Origin: Certhia americana
Taxonomy: Eukaryota > Chordata > Aves > Passeriformes > Certhiidae
Assembly (NCBI GenBank): GCA_018697195.1
Contig: CM031879.1
Location: 48,562,509 to 48,626,508, forward strand
DNA length: 64,000 bases
Direction: 5' to 3'
Both the position numbers and the translations under genes were made by a program. The notes beneath the pieces are model-generated. The model did no database searches. It was not told the DNA's origin and saw nothing but the letters and a program-made list of their open reading frames with translations. How positions within the stretch are numbered: the stretch's first letter is position 1; each line of letters opens with the position of its first letter. Below, piece by piece: positions 1 through 21,643 of this stretch.

Positions 1-7116
<7,116 letters not shown>

Positions 7117-7144
7117 GTGCAAAGGATGGACTGATCCTCTCGAT
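7117..7144 (-). CDS. MYH9: MYH9 coding exon 4 (28-bp micro-exon)
   Basis: This 28-bp exon has acceptor TTTTTTATAG and donor GTGAGT. Joined to the final G of exon 3 it gives Asp164, then REDQSILC, and it leaves AC to start Thr173. These residues lead directly into the P-loop. The exon is too short to detect by open-frame length; its phase (1 in, 2 out), its conserved sequence and the fit with both neighbours identify it. A 28-bp exon at this position is a conserved feature of non-muscle myosin II genes as I recall. Confidence 0.94.
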
Positions 7145-8879
7145 CTATAAAAAATTTTAAAAGAGTAGTCAGACTAGAACTCTAAAAGTAAATTTCTCTG
7201 ACAGAATGAAATCAACACAAAGACAAAACCAGGAACTAGTAAACACTGACAAGTATTTTCAGAAACACAGCCAAGTAACCCCTTCTCTGGCAAGACACCC
7301 ACCTCCTACCATATGCCTAAGTAAAATGGCACCACAGCAGTTTAGTTTTCTTCATCCAAAAAGAATATTATTTACATTACAGTTTTTCTACAAACACTAT
7401 AGTAGTCTACTGCTGAATGTTTCTTTACCAAAAAGATACAGTGTGATGTGCATTTACTTGTTCTTCAGTCCCACTTAGGATGGGCCCACACTGACTTCCA
7501 AAAGTTATCAGCAGAGCAGTAAAAACAGAAGGGGTATGGGGAAAGTGGGACAGCAACTGTTACAAATCCCAAAGTGCCAAAGATTTGCATCAAACAGAGG
7601 CTTTCAGACCAAAACAAACACTGGAGGCTCAGTGATGAAATATTTGTTACTTATTTTGTACAGACTGGACGCAAAAACTAAAACACTGAGCAGCAGCCTA
7701 CATCCTATACAGCTGATCGATTGTGGCACCATTCCCAACTGTATTAACACGGCAGTTGGTAACAATAGAAACTTTTCTTTTCCATGTTGACATACCAGAA
7801 GACATACTAATGCCTGTGTTCAATTCCCAGCTGCAGATATCTTTCCAGTTATAGAACTTAATTCACCCAGCCCATTCACCTCTATCTTCTCCCACATCTT
7901 TAACCTCCTGTCAGCAACCACCTATGACTCCACTTTGTTACAAACAGTCCTGACCAGTCCTCCCACCATGCCTTCATCCCACAGCTCCTGCACATGCTCC
8001 ACTGATTCACCCCTGCCCTCCAGCCTGTGCCCACCTATCCCCACCCAGGTCCCATCCCATTCCTTCACACCACCAGGAACGAGCTGGGAGCACTAGAAGA
8101 CTGAAGAGTGCCTGTGCCTACACCAGAACAGCCTCAGTAGATTGTAGTCATCACAGGTACAGTGAAACATAGAACAGGTGGGCACAGCAAGTCATTGACT
8201 GACAGCCCACAAGAGCCACTGGGGCACTCCAAACACACTGCCACCAAACTCAAAATCCCCATTAGGCTGCGAGGTTTCTGGTTTGATGTTTGTTTTTAAA
8301 TTAAGATCAGAGGACTCCCAGATTATTCAGTCTGAGAAGCTCAGTAATACAGCAGCATTAGATTTCATTCAGGCATTGCCAATTTCCTCTTTCCACTCAT
8401 TGCATTGGACTAACATCCACTCTAAAGTGAGAGAAAGCAAGAAAGCATCCATGAGAGTATGCAATTCACTGGATCTTGCCAATGATTTTTTTCAGTAATT
8501 GGTGATATCCAACCATATGTTTATGTGACTATCTCCACATTGTAGCTACTGTTTCTATTCCTTTTCCCCATAGCTTAGAGAAACCAAGCACATTCAGTAT
8601 TCTTCCCACCAGACAGTACTTAGATGATATAATTAAGTCACCATTCAAGCTGTTTTGTGCAAGATAAAGAGATTGAGCTGTAATTAGGGAAGGCTTTCTA
8701 GTCTAATAGATTTCAAGTACATGAAACCTCTTTCTACACCCTTAAACACTGCTGCTGCAAGTGCATTTAGCATTTCAGTAATAACATCATGAATGCCATA
8801 TTCATCAAGAAAAAACTCTGTATACCCAGTTTAAAAAGAGAGAAGCCTTTGAACATATTTTTGTGGAGTAAGGAAAGCT

Positions 8880-8904
8880 GGTAAACCTAACATTTAGGTT
8901 TACC
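8880..8904. repeat. perfect 11-bp inverted repeat (3-base loop)
   Basis: GGTAAACCTAA, then CAT, then TTAGGTTTACC. The arms are exactly complementary. A further copy of ATTAGGTTTA follows at 8905-8914. It lies deep in MYH9 intron 3; on its own the stem is too short for a typical microRNA precursor. Confidence 0.9.
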
Positions 8905-11900
8905 ATTAGGTTTAACATTCCATCTTAAAATATTCTGAAGCCAATAATGGAAGCATTAGGTTCATATGCTACATATATGCAACTCCTGCTCTTAAGCATC
9001 TTTACTGGAAACCGATTGTATGTAGGTGAGGACAAAAAATGAGAGGAAAATAATCTGCTTTTTTCCTGTTAAAACTCAGAATATTACCTGTCATTACCCT
9101 GCTAATATTGTTCTCAGAAAGAGCTGATTAGCTCCAAGCCTGGAAGAAAGCAAGTAGAAGAAAATCACCACCCAAACAGTTTTGGCCTGGCAAATTCTTA
9201 AGCCTTTAAAACTAGATACTGAAGCTTTACTTAAATTGCATATTCATTTTTTCAAGTGCTGACTTTATTCACTGCCTTTGAGATATAAACCCCTTTTGCT
9301 GAAGGCCAGGCCAAGAGTAGATGTTGGCCAGCTCCAAAGGCCTCACACATTTAAGGTTCCCAGTGGGTCAAGGGCTCAGCAGGCACAAGCCAGCCCTCTG
9401 CATGACTGGGCACTTTGAGGGTGGATCAGGGGAATAACTAATGACTCATTTATGGATTGCCTAAGGAAATGTATTCTTCAGTAGTACAACACCTGAGTAC
9501 AATTCTGCACCACAAAGCAGCTATGTGAAAGGACAAGACTGTGCCTCCGAATAACATCTCAGTTTCAAAAGCTTAAATGAAAACAAGCAGTTCACTTGTC
9601 CAGAAAAGGTTATGCTCACAGTCAGGTACTACAGATGCTCTTCCAAGAAGCAGATTTGAGGGAAAGAAAAAAAAAATTAAAAAGGTAACTCTAAATAAGG
9701 TGCTCCTTATTGCTGGTAACCAGCTCTCATCTTGCAATTATGAGCTGGGGGTTCTCAAACAGACAGTGGAGCCCCAGGCATTTGAATAGCACCTGCCTTC
9801 CATTTCCATCCTAGAGATGATCCAGCAGAATACCAGTAAGCAGACAGATAAACTGACTGCGCAACAGAAAAAGAGACAATCAACATCAGATAATAATAGC
9901 AAGCAGCTCTTTGGCACTGAACACTTCTCGATCATGCCAAGTTTTCTCATACTCGATTGAGAAGTTCTTTTCAGCCTTGTTCCAGTAAGGCAAGGTAGCC
10001 ACAGCACCCTGGATTGACCCCAAGGAGTCCCAAAGGGGCAAGCACAAGATTTGTCCCCACCTTAATACAGAGCAAGGTGCTGAAAGGTGGTCAGGCAGGA
10101 AAAGTCACAGACAGTATTTGAAATCCTCTTGGCATGAAGCTTTCCTCCCCCAACATACCTTCCTGGTGGCCCACTGCAGCTGCCTTAGTCACCTCTGCTT
10201 TAAGTCAGCAGGAACGTACCTGCGAGTGCAGGCAAGTCCCCGGGAGCACGCAGGCACTGCCATAAAAGGCAACATTCCTGTTTGCAGTCCGGGGGAAATT
10301 CTTTCCCAGGACTGCAAAGCAGCAGTCACTGGGATAGCTGGAATTCTTCTAATTGTGTATAGACAGACAACTCAAATAATGTGTTGAGCAACAGGAAACT
10401 GGAGCTGACCAAAGGGGCAAAGAGCTAACACATACAAAGCATAACTCTTAGATGCTCTTCAAATCAGGAACAGTTTCAATTGCCAATATACGTTCTCTGT
10501 ATGATACTGACTTGTGCCATCACGAATCAGAATTCAGTTGTCCAGGCAGGAGGCCACTTCCACCCCTGTTTTTTTTCAAAGGATCATTCATCATGGGCGT
10601 ACTGCACTACTTCAGTCAGCACTTGCCTTTACTTCATTGTCAGTTGTGCAAGCAACCTACTCAGCAAAAGAGAATGTGCTGGGTACCATAAACTCAGTTG
10701 CTTATAATAACACAATCAAGAAACGCCTGATTAAAAGAAATCTGCACCTGTTTTTCAATCCTAAACAGAGTCACTTATTAAAAACAATCCAGAATAACAA
10801 CTCATTAGTTAATTATAGCAACAGTTCTGTATTTCAAACCAGCTGACAAGGAAAGCTTTTTATCTAGGCTCTTCTGCAGCTCTCATCACCATAGTATTCA
10901 AGTGATCACAAGACACAGCAGCCTCAAACATCCAGAAATTCAGGAAGTAAAATATCCTTCAAATTTAAACTATACAGCATTACAGTATAATAAGATCATT
11001 AGATTAGTTTTACTATGTAAAAAAACCCATAATACATACGGGTTTCTTGACTTCCTTTAGTCCAAGAATAAAAGACTGCATTTTAGACTGCTGACTGCTT
11101 CAGCACACATTAAAATCTTAATTAAACCAAAATTTGTTTTCACAGAAAAGGCATCTTTATACACAGAAAGTACCCAACCAAATGTACTACTGCAGAACAA
11201 CTAGTGTGAAAAAATGCTGAACTGCTGTGGTCAAATATATTGATACATTTTTATATATAGATATATTTATATATGGTCAATATAATTGATATATTAATAC
11301 AGCTCCAAATACTTGAATTTTGGTTTTAAATGTTTTGGGATGGGAGAAGAAAAAGGTTAAGAGGCTAGAAGAGAATGTGCACTTTAAGCTCCACATCCTA
11401 CCAGGCCTGTATCACCCGCTTCCTCTGCATGAGTGACTTCTCATTTCAAGCCTGTTCATCTCCATAAAAGGAGAAGTAATATAGCATTCACACAATGGTG
11501 ACATCACCTCTGCTAAGAGCTAAGAGGAAGTGAAGCTGAAGGGCAAAGGCATGGCTTGCAGTCCCCTGCCTATAGCTGACTCATTAAGGCTGAAAGCTTA
11601 ATCTCAGCTCATGCTACCACCCACCCTAACCACGAGCATCTGGCAGGCTGGAGCAGCCCAGCCCTCCTCATTCCCGTTACTGCACTGCTCCCCAGCACCC
11701 GCTGAGTGCCTGCAGCCCAACCTGGGCTGCCTGGCCAAGCTACAGAGCTGACCTAAAGCAAGAATTACTCTTAAATGCATTTAAGTGCTTCAACCACGCA
11801 GTAGTTTCGGCTCTTTACCGCCTCCTCAAACTTCTCTTCCAACATCAACATAATTTTGCATCCCATGTCCTTTCCTCGGGGCTCCTAACACAGGAGGAGC

Positions 11901-12197
11901 CCCAGGGACCTGACACACTGTGCTACACAGAACAACCCCACTGGCACCAGACCTAATCAAGTACATTCACGTTGGTGCTTTAACCTACATGCTGGCTTGA
12001 ATGGGATCAAGAACACACCAGGAGAACACCAGAAGAGAGCCTGAGAACCTGTTTTCGCACTGCCATTTAAAGAATGTATTACAGAGAAGTTTCAAAATGC
12101 TAACAACTATTATCAAGTACAAAAAGAAAAAAGAGAAATCAAATGAAGGAGAAACAGCATATCCAAGACAGCTCTCCACAGTAGAGCTTCAAGACAT

Positions 12198-12198
<1 letters not shown>

Positions 12199-12228
<30 letters not shown>

Positions 12229-12236
12229 GAAAAAAA
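12199..12236. repeat. A-rich simple repeat
   Basis: About 23 consecutive A followed by interrupted A runs (AGAAAAAAGAAAAAA). A low-complexity tract in MYH9 intron 3. Confidence 0.9.
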
Positions 12237-14560
12237 TCACGAGTTGGCAGGAAAACTGCAGTGCCAAGATTCAGCTCTGCATTAGCTGAAGTTTGAAAAC
12301 AGTCACAAGGAGAAAAGTAAGTTTCATTTTTCAAAATGAAATATATTCTACAGGGTCAAATGCAAATATTTATTCCCCCAAGACATTTTTGGACTAGAGC
12401 CCACATGTCCCTTTTCTAGCACTCCTTAACTGAACCTGGAGATAGCAGAAAACAAGTTGTAAGCTGTAATTTTAGGTTATGCAAATGTTTATGAAGTTCT
12501 GACAGAAAAGAAAAACTAGTATACAGCCTGCAAAAAGCTCAGGCAGCTCATGATACTAAAACAGTGAACTGCAGGGAGAGTGACAGCAGGAGCTGAACCA
12601 TTACATAAGTGACTGCCAGAGAACTCCTGCTCCGGTTTACAGGAATGAAGCAAAAAGGGTGTGGTAACTACTAAAAAACAAGTGGGCAACCAGACTCTTT
12701 TTTAGCTCCCTGTTCTCATGTAAACCACATCCCAAGACACAGATTTTTCGAGCTGCATTTAGAAATATCAAGTAATTCAAAGAATGTAAAACATTTCTTA
12801 AGGAAATTAGAAACAATGTACATATTTTCTTGCCCTTTGCAGCAAAACAAATATCCTCCGTAACTAACATTCAAATTTCACATGCCCCTTTGCATGAGAA
12901 ATTTGGACAAATCTGGAAAACACACTTGTAAAACCACAGGCTATATTCTTTTGGATTTTAGTGGAAATAGAACTTGACCCTTACATGCAACTTGAAAGAG
13001 GCATGTGTGCCTCTACATAATCTGAGTCTCAAGTGAGAAGCACTGACAGAATATTATATTGAGGAGAAAGATGCACTTTGGTGTAGTGCATTATACAGTG
13101 CAGCATAGCAGCACAATGCTAAGAAGCAAGCTGAGAAATTTGACTTTGCAAGCAAGCAAGTTAAAACAGAAGTTCTGTGCTAGGTAGGAAACTTAGAGAA
13201 ATATGCAAACATTTAAGAATTACAAACAAAGCTTGTAGGTCTATACTCTACAGGAGCAGATCTAGAGGACGGCCTTTAGTGAAAATCACAAGTGTTCCCA
13301 AGGTGTGCACATGAGGAGATACAAAGCAAGTGATTTGTCTTACAACACACAACACCGTTTCCTTCCTTAATGTAACAAGGTCACTAAAAAATCATGAAGT
13401 TATGGTGCTTCAGATTTTTTTCTTTTAAACACCAAACTGAGGGACTACCTAACTCCCAAGCGAACACCAGCACAGTTCTGGCTGCACAGGTTCCTTTGCG
13501 GACTAATCCATCAAGGTCAAGGAGAGTTTAATCATTGCTCAATGATTTTCAGAGTTTTGTTAGGTAAAATATTAGGAGCCCTCCAAAAATGTGGAGGAAA
13601 GTGGATAAAAGATGGAATACATTCATTAGCTATGTGCTGTCTGTTCCCTCTCCTACCTATCTTAGTTAAACAGGTCTAAGATTTGTAAACCAGAATAACC
13701 ATACCAACCTAACCTATTACAAAATTTCAAATACTTTTCAAGGCATTAAAACAGATACCATGCTCCAGATACCAATGGAATTTCTAGCTTCTATCACTAT
13801 CTGACACAAAAAATTCTCCATGTGTGTTCCAAATAGACAAACAGGTGCTATTTAACAGCTTTAAAATATGTTTTTCTAAATTGAGGCCCTGGAGACTGTG
13901 AACTGAGGTAAAGAATGTACCTCTTCAGTATACATCTGCTGCGTTAGAATAATGATTTGTTTGCTCAAGACACCACTCCACTTGCAGGCACTGTGTTTCA
14001 ATCATTAGTACCAGAACAATAATTCTTCTGAAAGCAGATCTGAGGCTTCTGGCATCCAGGTTACCCAGGGAACAGAAACATTGAGACAAATGGTTGTTTT
14101 CTCTAAAAGCAAAAATGTTACACTTTTTTGAGAGTTCTGTTCTTGAAGCACAGGAAGCCTCTCCAGATAACACACAGAAAAATAATACTTTCATCTCATT
14201 TCTGAAAGTCACAGTCTTGGGTCTGAGAAAGGAGGGGAAAAACCCCAGTACCAACGAAGATCCCACTCTGAACATGTCCTTCACCATTTTATTTCTTCAA
14301 GAAAGTACTTCTGGTGAAAAGTACCAAAAGGCAATATAATCTCTTGGAATATCTAAGTGCCCTGTCAATGGAGTAAAAAGAAGATACAAAACAGACGACC
14401 AAGCTCACCCACAGTGCATCAGTACAGATGACTGAAAGGGTTAAACAGTTTGTGGATTAGCAGAGATTGGAACAAAATTCTCCTCTTCCTCTCCCTTCCT
14501 GATGAACCATCCCTTTGAAAGCCCTGCTTATTCGAATACCATAAGTTGACTGAAAATCAA

Positions 14561-14586
14561 CCCCCCCCCCCCCCCAAAAAAAAAAA
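14561..14586. repeat. C15/A11 homopolymer junction
   Basis: Fifteen C directly followed by eleven A in MYH9 intron 3. Long C runs are uncommon and prone to sequencing length error; on the minus strand this is a G15 run. Confidence 0.9.
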
Positions 14587-16681
14587 TAGTGAGTCCAAAT
14601 CAATTAACACGCAAAGCCTTTCCACACTGTCAGCTTAAGAGATAACTATAACCTGTGCTGACAGATGTCAAAGTCAAGTCAGCTTGCTATCCTTCTCCAG
14701 GCCATGAAGGATTCCCAGTCTTCAGGGCTCTGAATTTAACCTAGGGAAGGCAGCCTAATCCTAAATGCCTCTGGCTCATGTGGAGCACCCGACCCTTTCA
14801 TCTTCTATTCTCTGTACAGATTCCTGCCATACCACTGGCTGCTGCACCAAACCTCCCCCACCACTGAGCAAAACCGAGAAAGTGGAACAGGAATGTTGCT
14901 TTCCATTCCCCTCGAGGCTAACCAGGAGTAGAGACACTGCAACAACCTACTACTCACCCAGTAGCAGACATTGGAATGCTACTGCTACCCTTTGAAACAA
15001 CGAAATAAGGCAATAAATAACCCTAAAACCCTCTCCAGAGGTCTTGTAGCACACACAGGTACCTGTGAAACCACACAGAAAAACCCTTCCAAACCTAGTT
15101 AAACAGATCAAGGTAGGCTACTTCAAAAGCTAACTGGGAATGATATTCACATCAACAAGCATTCCAAAAAGCCAGCAACAAGGTATCTTCAACCAGGCAA
15201 AGAAGAGCTGGGGTAAGCCTCTAGACTGTCAATACTGCTCAATACAGCATAACTAGAATTGTTCTGGGAAAGGGAAAGACTCCAGCAGACCTCATAGCAA
15301 CTTTCCCATGATTGGAAAACAGAGGAAGGTCTGCCATTCTTCAGATTTGTACAACAAAGTAAGTCCAGTTTGGGATTTCCAAGCTTTAGACATCATCCAA
15401 GTGGTGGTCTGACAGAGACACCACTTCTTTTCAATAAGGAACAAAATACCCACATAGATTAATCACTACCTCTGAATCAAGGAAGACCAAGGAAGGTCCC
15501 CTAATGCAGGACTGCATCTGTTTGGGTATCTTCTGTCACATACTGATATCCCTGGAAGGGATGAAGGACAAGATGCAGGCAACATGGACTTTCAAGTTGT
15601 TTAACTGCTCTCCATAAGGGCAAAGGACATCTTCAGTCTCCTCACAACACTCTGAAAGAAACTATTTCTGATTCTATGTAGACAAGATTTCTTTCTAGGG
15701 GACATTAACTTTGGTACAGTTAAATCAATAGCTTATTTAACAAAAATACAAATTAGTGCTCGAGCTAACAATGAGCAGGCAATGGAGGGAAGGAAGCAAT
15801 AGAAGAAGCAAAAGTGTAATGAGATTAATGGACAACATTCTGCCATGTATAATATAGGTGGAGCACCTGCTCTTCACCATCGTGGCAGATCCAGTCTCTC
15901 TCTAAGAGAAACAAGATCCTTTAGAGGTCCAGGTTCAGAGGTTTTAATCTTCTGGATACAGCATTCATTTCAGACTAACACACCAGAAGTATGGCTGCAT
16001 TTCTTCAAGACCTGCCACATCTTCAGCAAATAGCCACCAACACCCTGCCACCAGTCCACTTCAGCATGTCTGTGTGCTCACCCCTCTCCATCTCAGGCTT
16101 TTATAAATACAGATTAACTGATCCATCACATTAGCTTACCCCTGTGCTCTGCTCTGCATGGCACCATGCTTTAGCAACCTTTATCAGTTTTCTCAACATC
16201 AAGATTGTTGGAAGCCACTAACACAGCTCAGTGGATGGAGATTTTCTTTCTCCTTCCGCTCTGAGAACCTATATCATTATAGTCCTCCTGTGCTTGGAGA
16301 TGCAAGTGGTAGCAAGGGCAGGTGAAAACCAGAACTCAAACTGAGACTAATGAGAATTTTAAAGCATGATTTTATTATATCTGGACTCTGTTCAAAAATG
16401 TGAGGCTAGTGACAAGACCTAGGAGGAACAAACACCTTAATCACTTCTAGGCAACAAAAAATAAAGGAGTAGTAATGTTCACACAGGCACGCCAAATCAA
16501 ACTATCCATTACACCCTTTAAACCTTACAAAGTATGCCTCCTCATAAAACCCAGGTACAAACATGAAGAAAAGCACAAGATAGCTCCACACCTGAACCTC
16601 TCCAAACATCACAGACACTACCACTGACTTTGTGAAAGACCTCTTCTCAAAAGCAGGGATATGTGCAGGGCATTCAGAGTT

Positions 16682-16691
16682 CCATATTTGG
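16682..16691. promoter_or_regulatory. CArG-box decamer (possible SRF site), intron 3
   Basis: CCATATTTGG fits the serum response factor consensus CC(A/T)6GG exactly. SRF controls many actomyosin genes, so a site inside MYH9 is plausible, but a few perfect matches are expected by chance in 64 kb. Confidence 0.25.
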
Positions 16692-17307
16692 AAGTCCTCA
16701 AGCAATAAACAGGTAGCAGATAATACCCACACTCTCTGATTCTCAGTTGTATAATGTGGAGTGAAATAGGTCTATCCACTCGATTTCTTTTATTCCAAGA
16801 AAAGGCAGTAGATGTACTTAGTGAGTTTTATTAACAAAGTAACAAATTTAAAAAATTAACAAAATCTTGACAGTAAAGCTACCACTGTCCATCACACTTT
16901 AAAATAGAGGTTATACTAAGCTTGTTTCCCCAATTAGATTGTGCAACTGGATTTTTTAAAAGCCTATATCAAACAATATATAAACCTGCTCACCTAGAGC
17001 TATCTCAATTCATAGGCTCATCATTGAGATAGAAAATTTGTTACCTCAGTTCTTGCCTGCTTCTCTGAACCCCATGCATTCACACCAGCCCATTCTTTAC
17101 GGCAAATTTGGCTCTCACCAGACATTTTGTAAGGTTCTTCAATCCACTAGAGCAGGAGAAAGCTATTCACCTGAACACAAAAGCCAGTACCAAGTAGTGT
17201 CTGTAAGCAAGGACAATGCCTTTTGATAGCAGTAAGTTGTTGTTCTCCTACAGTGTTTTGACTGCAACCTTCATTTGTGATTTCAACAAGAGCCATTATC
17301 TCAGTCA

Positions 17308-17508
<201 letters not shown>

Positions 17509-17956
17509 TTAAAAATGTTGTATGCTTGCATATTTTAACAGTACATTACTTACAAAACAAACAAACCAAACAGTGATTTTTGAAGTACTTCTTCCAGTGA
17601 TGCCATGTGGGATGTTTCCCACTAAGCAATATTAGAATCTGAGGAACAGCTGAAGTTCTATCACCTTGACCAGTACTCAAGTGGCCCAAGTATGCACTGA
17701 ATATCGACTGCTCCATTAGTCATGCTGATATCACGGGCTAATTAACAGTCCACTAGGACTGACTTTTCTTCCTTTCTGAGTTCCTATATTCAAGTCAAGT
17801 GCTGTTTCACTGTATTAAGGTAGGTGCTTAGCTCCTAGATGCAAACATTTTATGTTCTGCCTCATGCTTGATATAGATTTACCTAGTAAATGATCACTAA
17901 ACAAAATAAAACCAAGTCAAAATAGCTATTAAAGAAAAATAAGACCAGTGTACTCC

Positions 17957-18075
17957 TGAGAGGTTTTCAAGACCACTGGACTATTCCTAAAGGCAGTGCT
18001 ATCCTGCTCTGCATGGGAAGCTGGATTAGATGGCTTCCTGAAGGCTCTCCAAGCCTGAACACTTTCATGATTTAT
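17957..18075 (+). mobile_element. CR1 LINE fragment (3' region)
   Basis: The stretch reads AGGTTTTCAAGACCACTGGA and later CTGGATTAGATGGCTTCCTG. These are recognisable, diverged pieces of the CR1 3' region in sense orientation on the plus strand. Known: CR1 is the main non-LTR retrotransposon of birds and is nearly always 5'-truncated. This copy is short and decayed, with no coding capacity. It sits antisense to MYH9 in intron 2. Confidence 0.65.
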
Positions 18076-18364
18076 AATGTAACAAGTATGACTAGAACTA
18101 GGTTCAAATTTTAAGGTCAGCAATGTATAGTATGTTCAGAATGCTCAGTACTGTTCTGAACCAGTCAAAATAGAAAACAACTTTGAAGTAGTCCAAGTTA
18201 AAAAAGTCAGCAGTATACACCAAAGTTTACTTCTAATTCATACCAAACGGTTCATCATCTATGACAGCAAACTTCAATTTCTCAATTCGTTTCCAGTTGC
18301 TTAAATTGCACAGTTTTAATGGATATAACTGCCAAAACACTTCCGATAAAAATATTAAGCTTCC

Positions 18365-18420
18365 TAAAAAAACCTAAAAAAACCCAAAAAAACCCAATAA
18401 AAACCAACATAAACCCAAAC
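18365..18420. repeat. degenerate ~10-bp A-rich tandem repeat
   Basis: About five units of the type CC(T/C)AAAAAAA with later units decaying (CCCAATAAAAA, CCAACATAAA). It resembles a short minisatellite in MYH9 intron 2; it is not a vertebrate telomere repeat, which would be CCCTAA. Confidence 0.7.
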
Positions 18421-21400
18421 TTTGAGATCTGAGTACCTAAAAAAGAAAAAAAAAAAGTCCAACAAACTTTTAACTTGCAAAGGGAATAAGAAAAGCAGAG
18501 GCTTCTTAGATATTTCCAAGATATTCTAAGAATAGCATTCCAAGCCCTGCTCCTGGGGGTTAGAGCTATCTTAGTTCCCTGTCAACTTTAGAAGCAGCTG
18601 TTTGAAACATCTGGAGATAAGCAGCTTTCTACTGCAACTTGCAGTGCTACCAGAAGACAGTACATTTGGCACTTTTTATTTCTATTGCCAAGATCTCTTT
18701 ACTGTTTGCTCAATGAAGAAAGAGCGCTTTGGAGTGATAAAGAGTTCTCCACAAGGAGCACAGAGAGTACTTAATCAGATTTAGCTCCTTAGCTAGAAAA
18801 AGGTAAGGATTAGACTGCAGTGATCAGAAGGGTGAAAATAGCATCTACTACACAGTTCGTGGTCTTACATCCATACTTTCTACATGCTGTCTTAACACTA
18901 AGTAACAAGTCCACTCTTCTATGCAGCAGATTCAGCCAGATATCCTTCAGGAACCAAGTTTTTCATAGATATTTAAGGTTTCTTTTTCACATCTCAGTAT
19001 AAACAATCACGATATGTTTCCAGACCTACTCTTTTCTTTCCCATTCTTTCTGGCTTTTAATATTTGAGGAATATTTAAATGGCTTACAGAAAATACTAAA
19101 TGTCTTTCCAAAGTGGAAAACTGTGAAAGCTGGCTGAAAACATTTTGGCATAGTACTTCTAAAGTTCCAGGGAGCTAAGCTTCCATGAGACATTCTAGTC
19201 AGGTTATGTTTCAGGTAGTGCTTGAAGGGAGCAGTTTAAGGAGTTTACTGCAATCAAGCCAGCAATGTCAGTTCCTTTTGCCTCAGCTTTAGTTCTCCAA
19301 GTCTGACAGCACTTGCACAGCACAAAAAAAAAGCTGAAAGTCTGGGTGATGCTTTCCTGACATTTGACTACACCAGTGGAAGACAGAGTAGGACAAAGAG
19401 ACAGAAATGAGTCAACGTAAGAGCAGCATGTTCACAGTACACACAAGTCCACAAGGAATGTACAGTTTTCTTAGTTGTATATGTGTGACTCTTCATGGCT
19501 GTGACTGCCGACAAATTAGAATGGTTGCTTTTCAAGCAAGTAGAGTGCATGTCTAAAGCTACCCTACAGATGAGAGCAGCAGTTTAGAAAAGGGAACATA
19601 TTAATTTCACTTAGAGTGATGAAGCCATGAAGCAAGTGTACAAGAAGAAGCTAACACCTTCTTTCAGCATTCTGCTTGCCAGGAGAAATACCTAAGGGAA
19701 GTTTCCATGCAGTAAAACGACCTCAGCTGTGTGAAAGGATATTTTTGTCTAATAAAGACAGGCAACTAATCAGAGCTGGGATAAGCAACTGAGTAAGACC
19801 ACCATGTCACAACTGCTGATCAAGCCCACTGTTTCATATAGGAAGCAACTTGAGTTGCATTAACAAGCAGAAGCTGCCAGCCCTACCACAGAGAAGACAA
19901 GAGTCATCTTCATCTTACTGAAGTACAAATAAAGACTTATATGCATAAATCCTTGAATTGAACCCAAGGTTCCAATTGAAAGATTGATCTATTATAAGCA
20001 TAGCTGGTTTGGAAAGCTGTACATTGTCTCAGGCATTACTATCTCAAAATAGAATTCTGGCATTACCTTTCACTAACTATTTCAAGCGACACACATGCCA
20101 AACTGGAACTAGTTTTATTTTTCTAACTGCTAAACTAGCTCTGAGGAGTTGAAAGGACCATCTGCACCGTGGCACAATGCTGACAGCATCAGAAAATTTA
20201 TTTTCCAGTAACAGTACAAAATAACTGGAAGATTGAGTTTTGAGTTTCATGCTGAATACAAACAAAGCAGTTCAGGTAAGCAAAAATTATTCACAAAAGC
20301 TGAAAATGATCTTGTGATAAAGGATTCCAAATAGAAAGGGTTAATACGAAATCCAGTCTATTAGCAAGTGACTTCAGTGCAGAACCAATCCACAAGTGGA
20401 AACAGCAAATCGGTGTATGGAGTCAAGCTCTTAGCTCTTGAATTGTTTGACACTCCTCACTCAAAATTTGCCTGCATCAGCAATAAGATTTTCCCCCTTC
20501 ATATTACAGGGTGGAAAGACAGAAAAACAAAGATAAAATAAAAAGGAAAAAGGAAAATAACTTATAAAAACACACAGCCCTGCTGCCAAGTAAGAAAGAA
20601 AGGAGAACAGAACTAAACTATGCTTGTGATCTTTCCAGAGACATTTATGCTGGAGATGCATTGCGTGTACTCCCTTTCTTCAAGCGGATTAATGATCAAC
20701 TAACAGCCACTCCAATGAAAGTATTTTAAGCCTTCCCATTAATCTCCTGACTTGCTGAGAACTGCTGACAGGTGAGATCAGTCCATTTCACAAGTGCACA
20801 GGAACACAGTTTTGGCAAGACTCAGATTCTGTAATGGAGAAATACTATGCAAGGTTTGCTCAGATGAAGGGTGTGGGGATTTTTTACAAAAAAATCTTAC
20901 AATCTTCTTACAATCCAATTAGAAGGACTCAATTTATTAGTCACAGATCATGTCTGAAATTTCAGATGGTATCTTGCAAGATATTTGAAACAGCCCGTTG
21001 TACAGCATGCAACAGACCTTGAGACACTGCTGAATTATTTTCTACAATTATTATATAACCTAGCAGTGTTTCCTATTCTAAATATGTTACACATGGATCC
21101 TGCATAGAATACCAAGATTTTTCCATCTGAGAACAGATTTTGACCAATAGTAGATACAAGAATAATAAACTACATCAACCTCCAATCACACTAGCTTTCA
21201 AATTTTGACATCAGATTGTGGAAGTCAGACTAAGTTTGTATCAGCCTTGCATCCTTCAGATATTCTCTGATAATTTCTCCAGGAGTCGTCTGTATGCCTT
21301 CATGCCACTGCAGAAGAGCAGGTACAACACTAGTAAGTCATGAGTTTCTCCCTTGTGTTCTCCCTAGTTCTGTTTTAACCAGTCACTGCACACAAATTTT

Positions 21401-21633
21401 ACATTACCAAGTTGAATAACTCATTCTATAACTGCAGAGTATTATTAAAGCAGAAGCTAGCATGACCAACATCTGCTTGCTAAACATAGGCAACATGGAG
21501 AGGAAAATCAGAAGGGAACTGAAGAACCAGGTCAAGGTTCCAAAGTCTCCTTCCCCACCTCCTTTCCCTATTTATTGCCTTTGGTATTCAGTGAAGTGGT
21601 TGCTGCCTGCTTTACTGGATATGTCCCTTGGTC

Positions 21634-21643
21634 CCATAAATGG
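21634..21643. promoter_or_regulatory. CArG-box decamer (possible SRF site), intron 2
   Basis: CCATAAATGG fits CC(A/T)6GG exactly and lies about 600 bp downstream of coding exon 2 of MYH9. Single matches of this kind occur by chance, so function is only a possibility. Confidence 0.25.
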
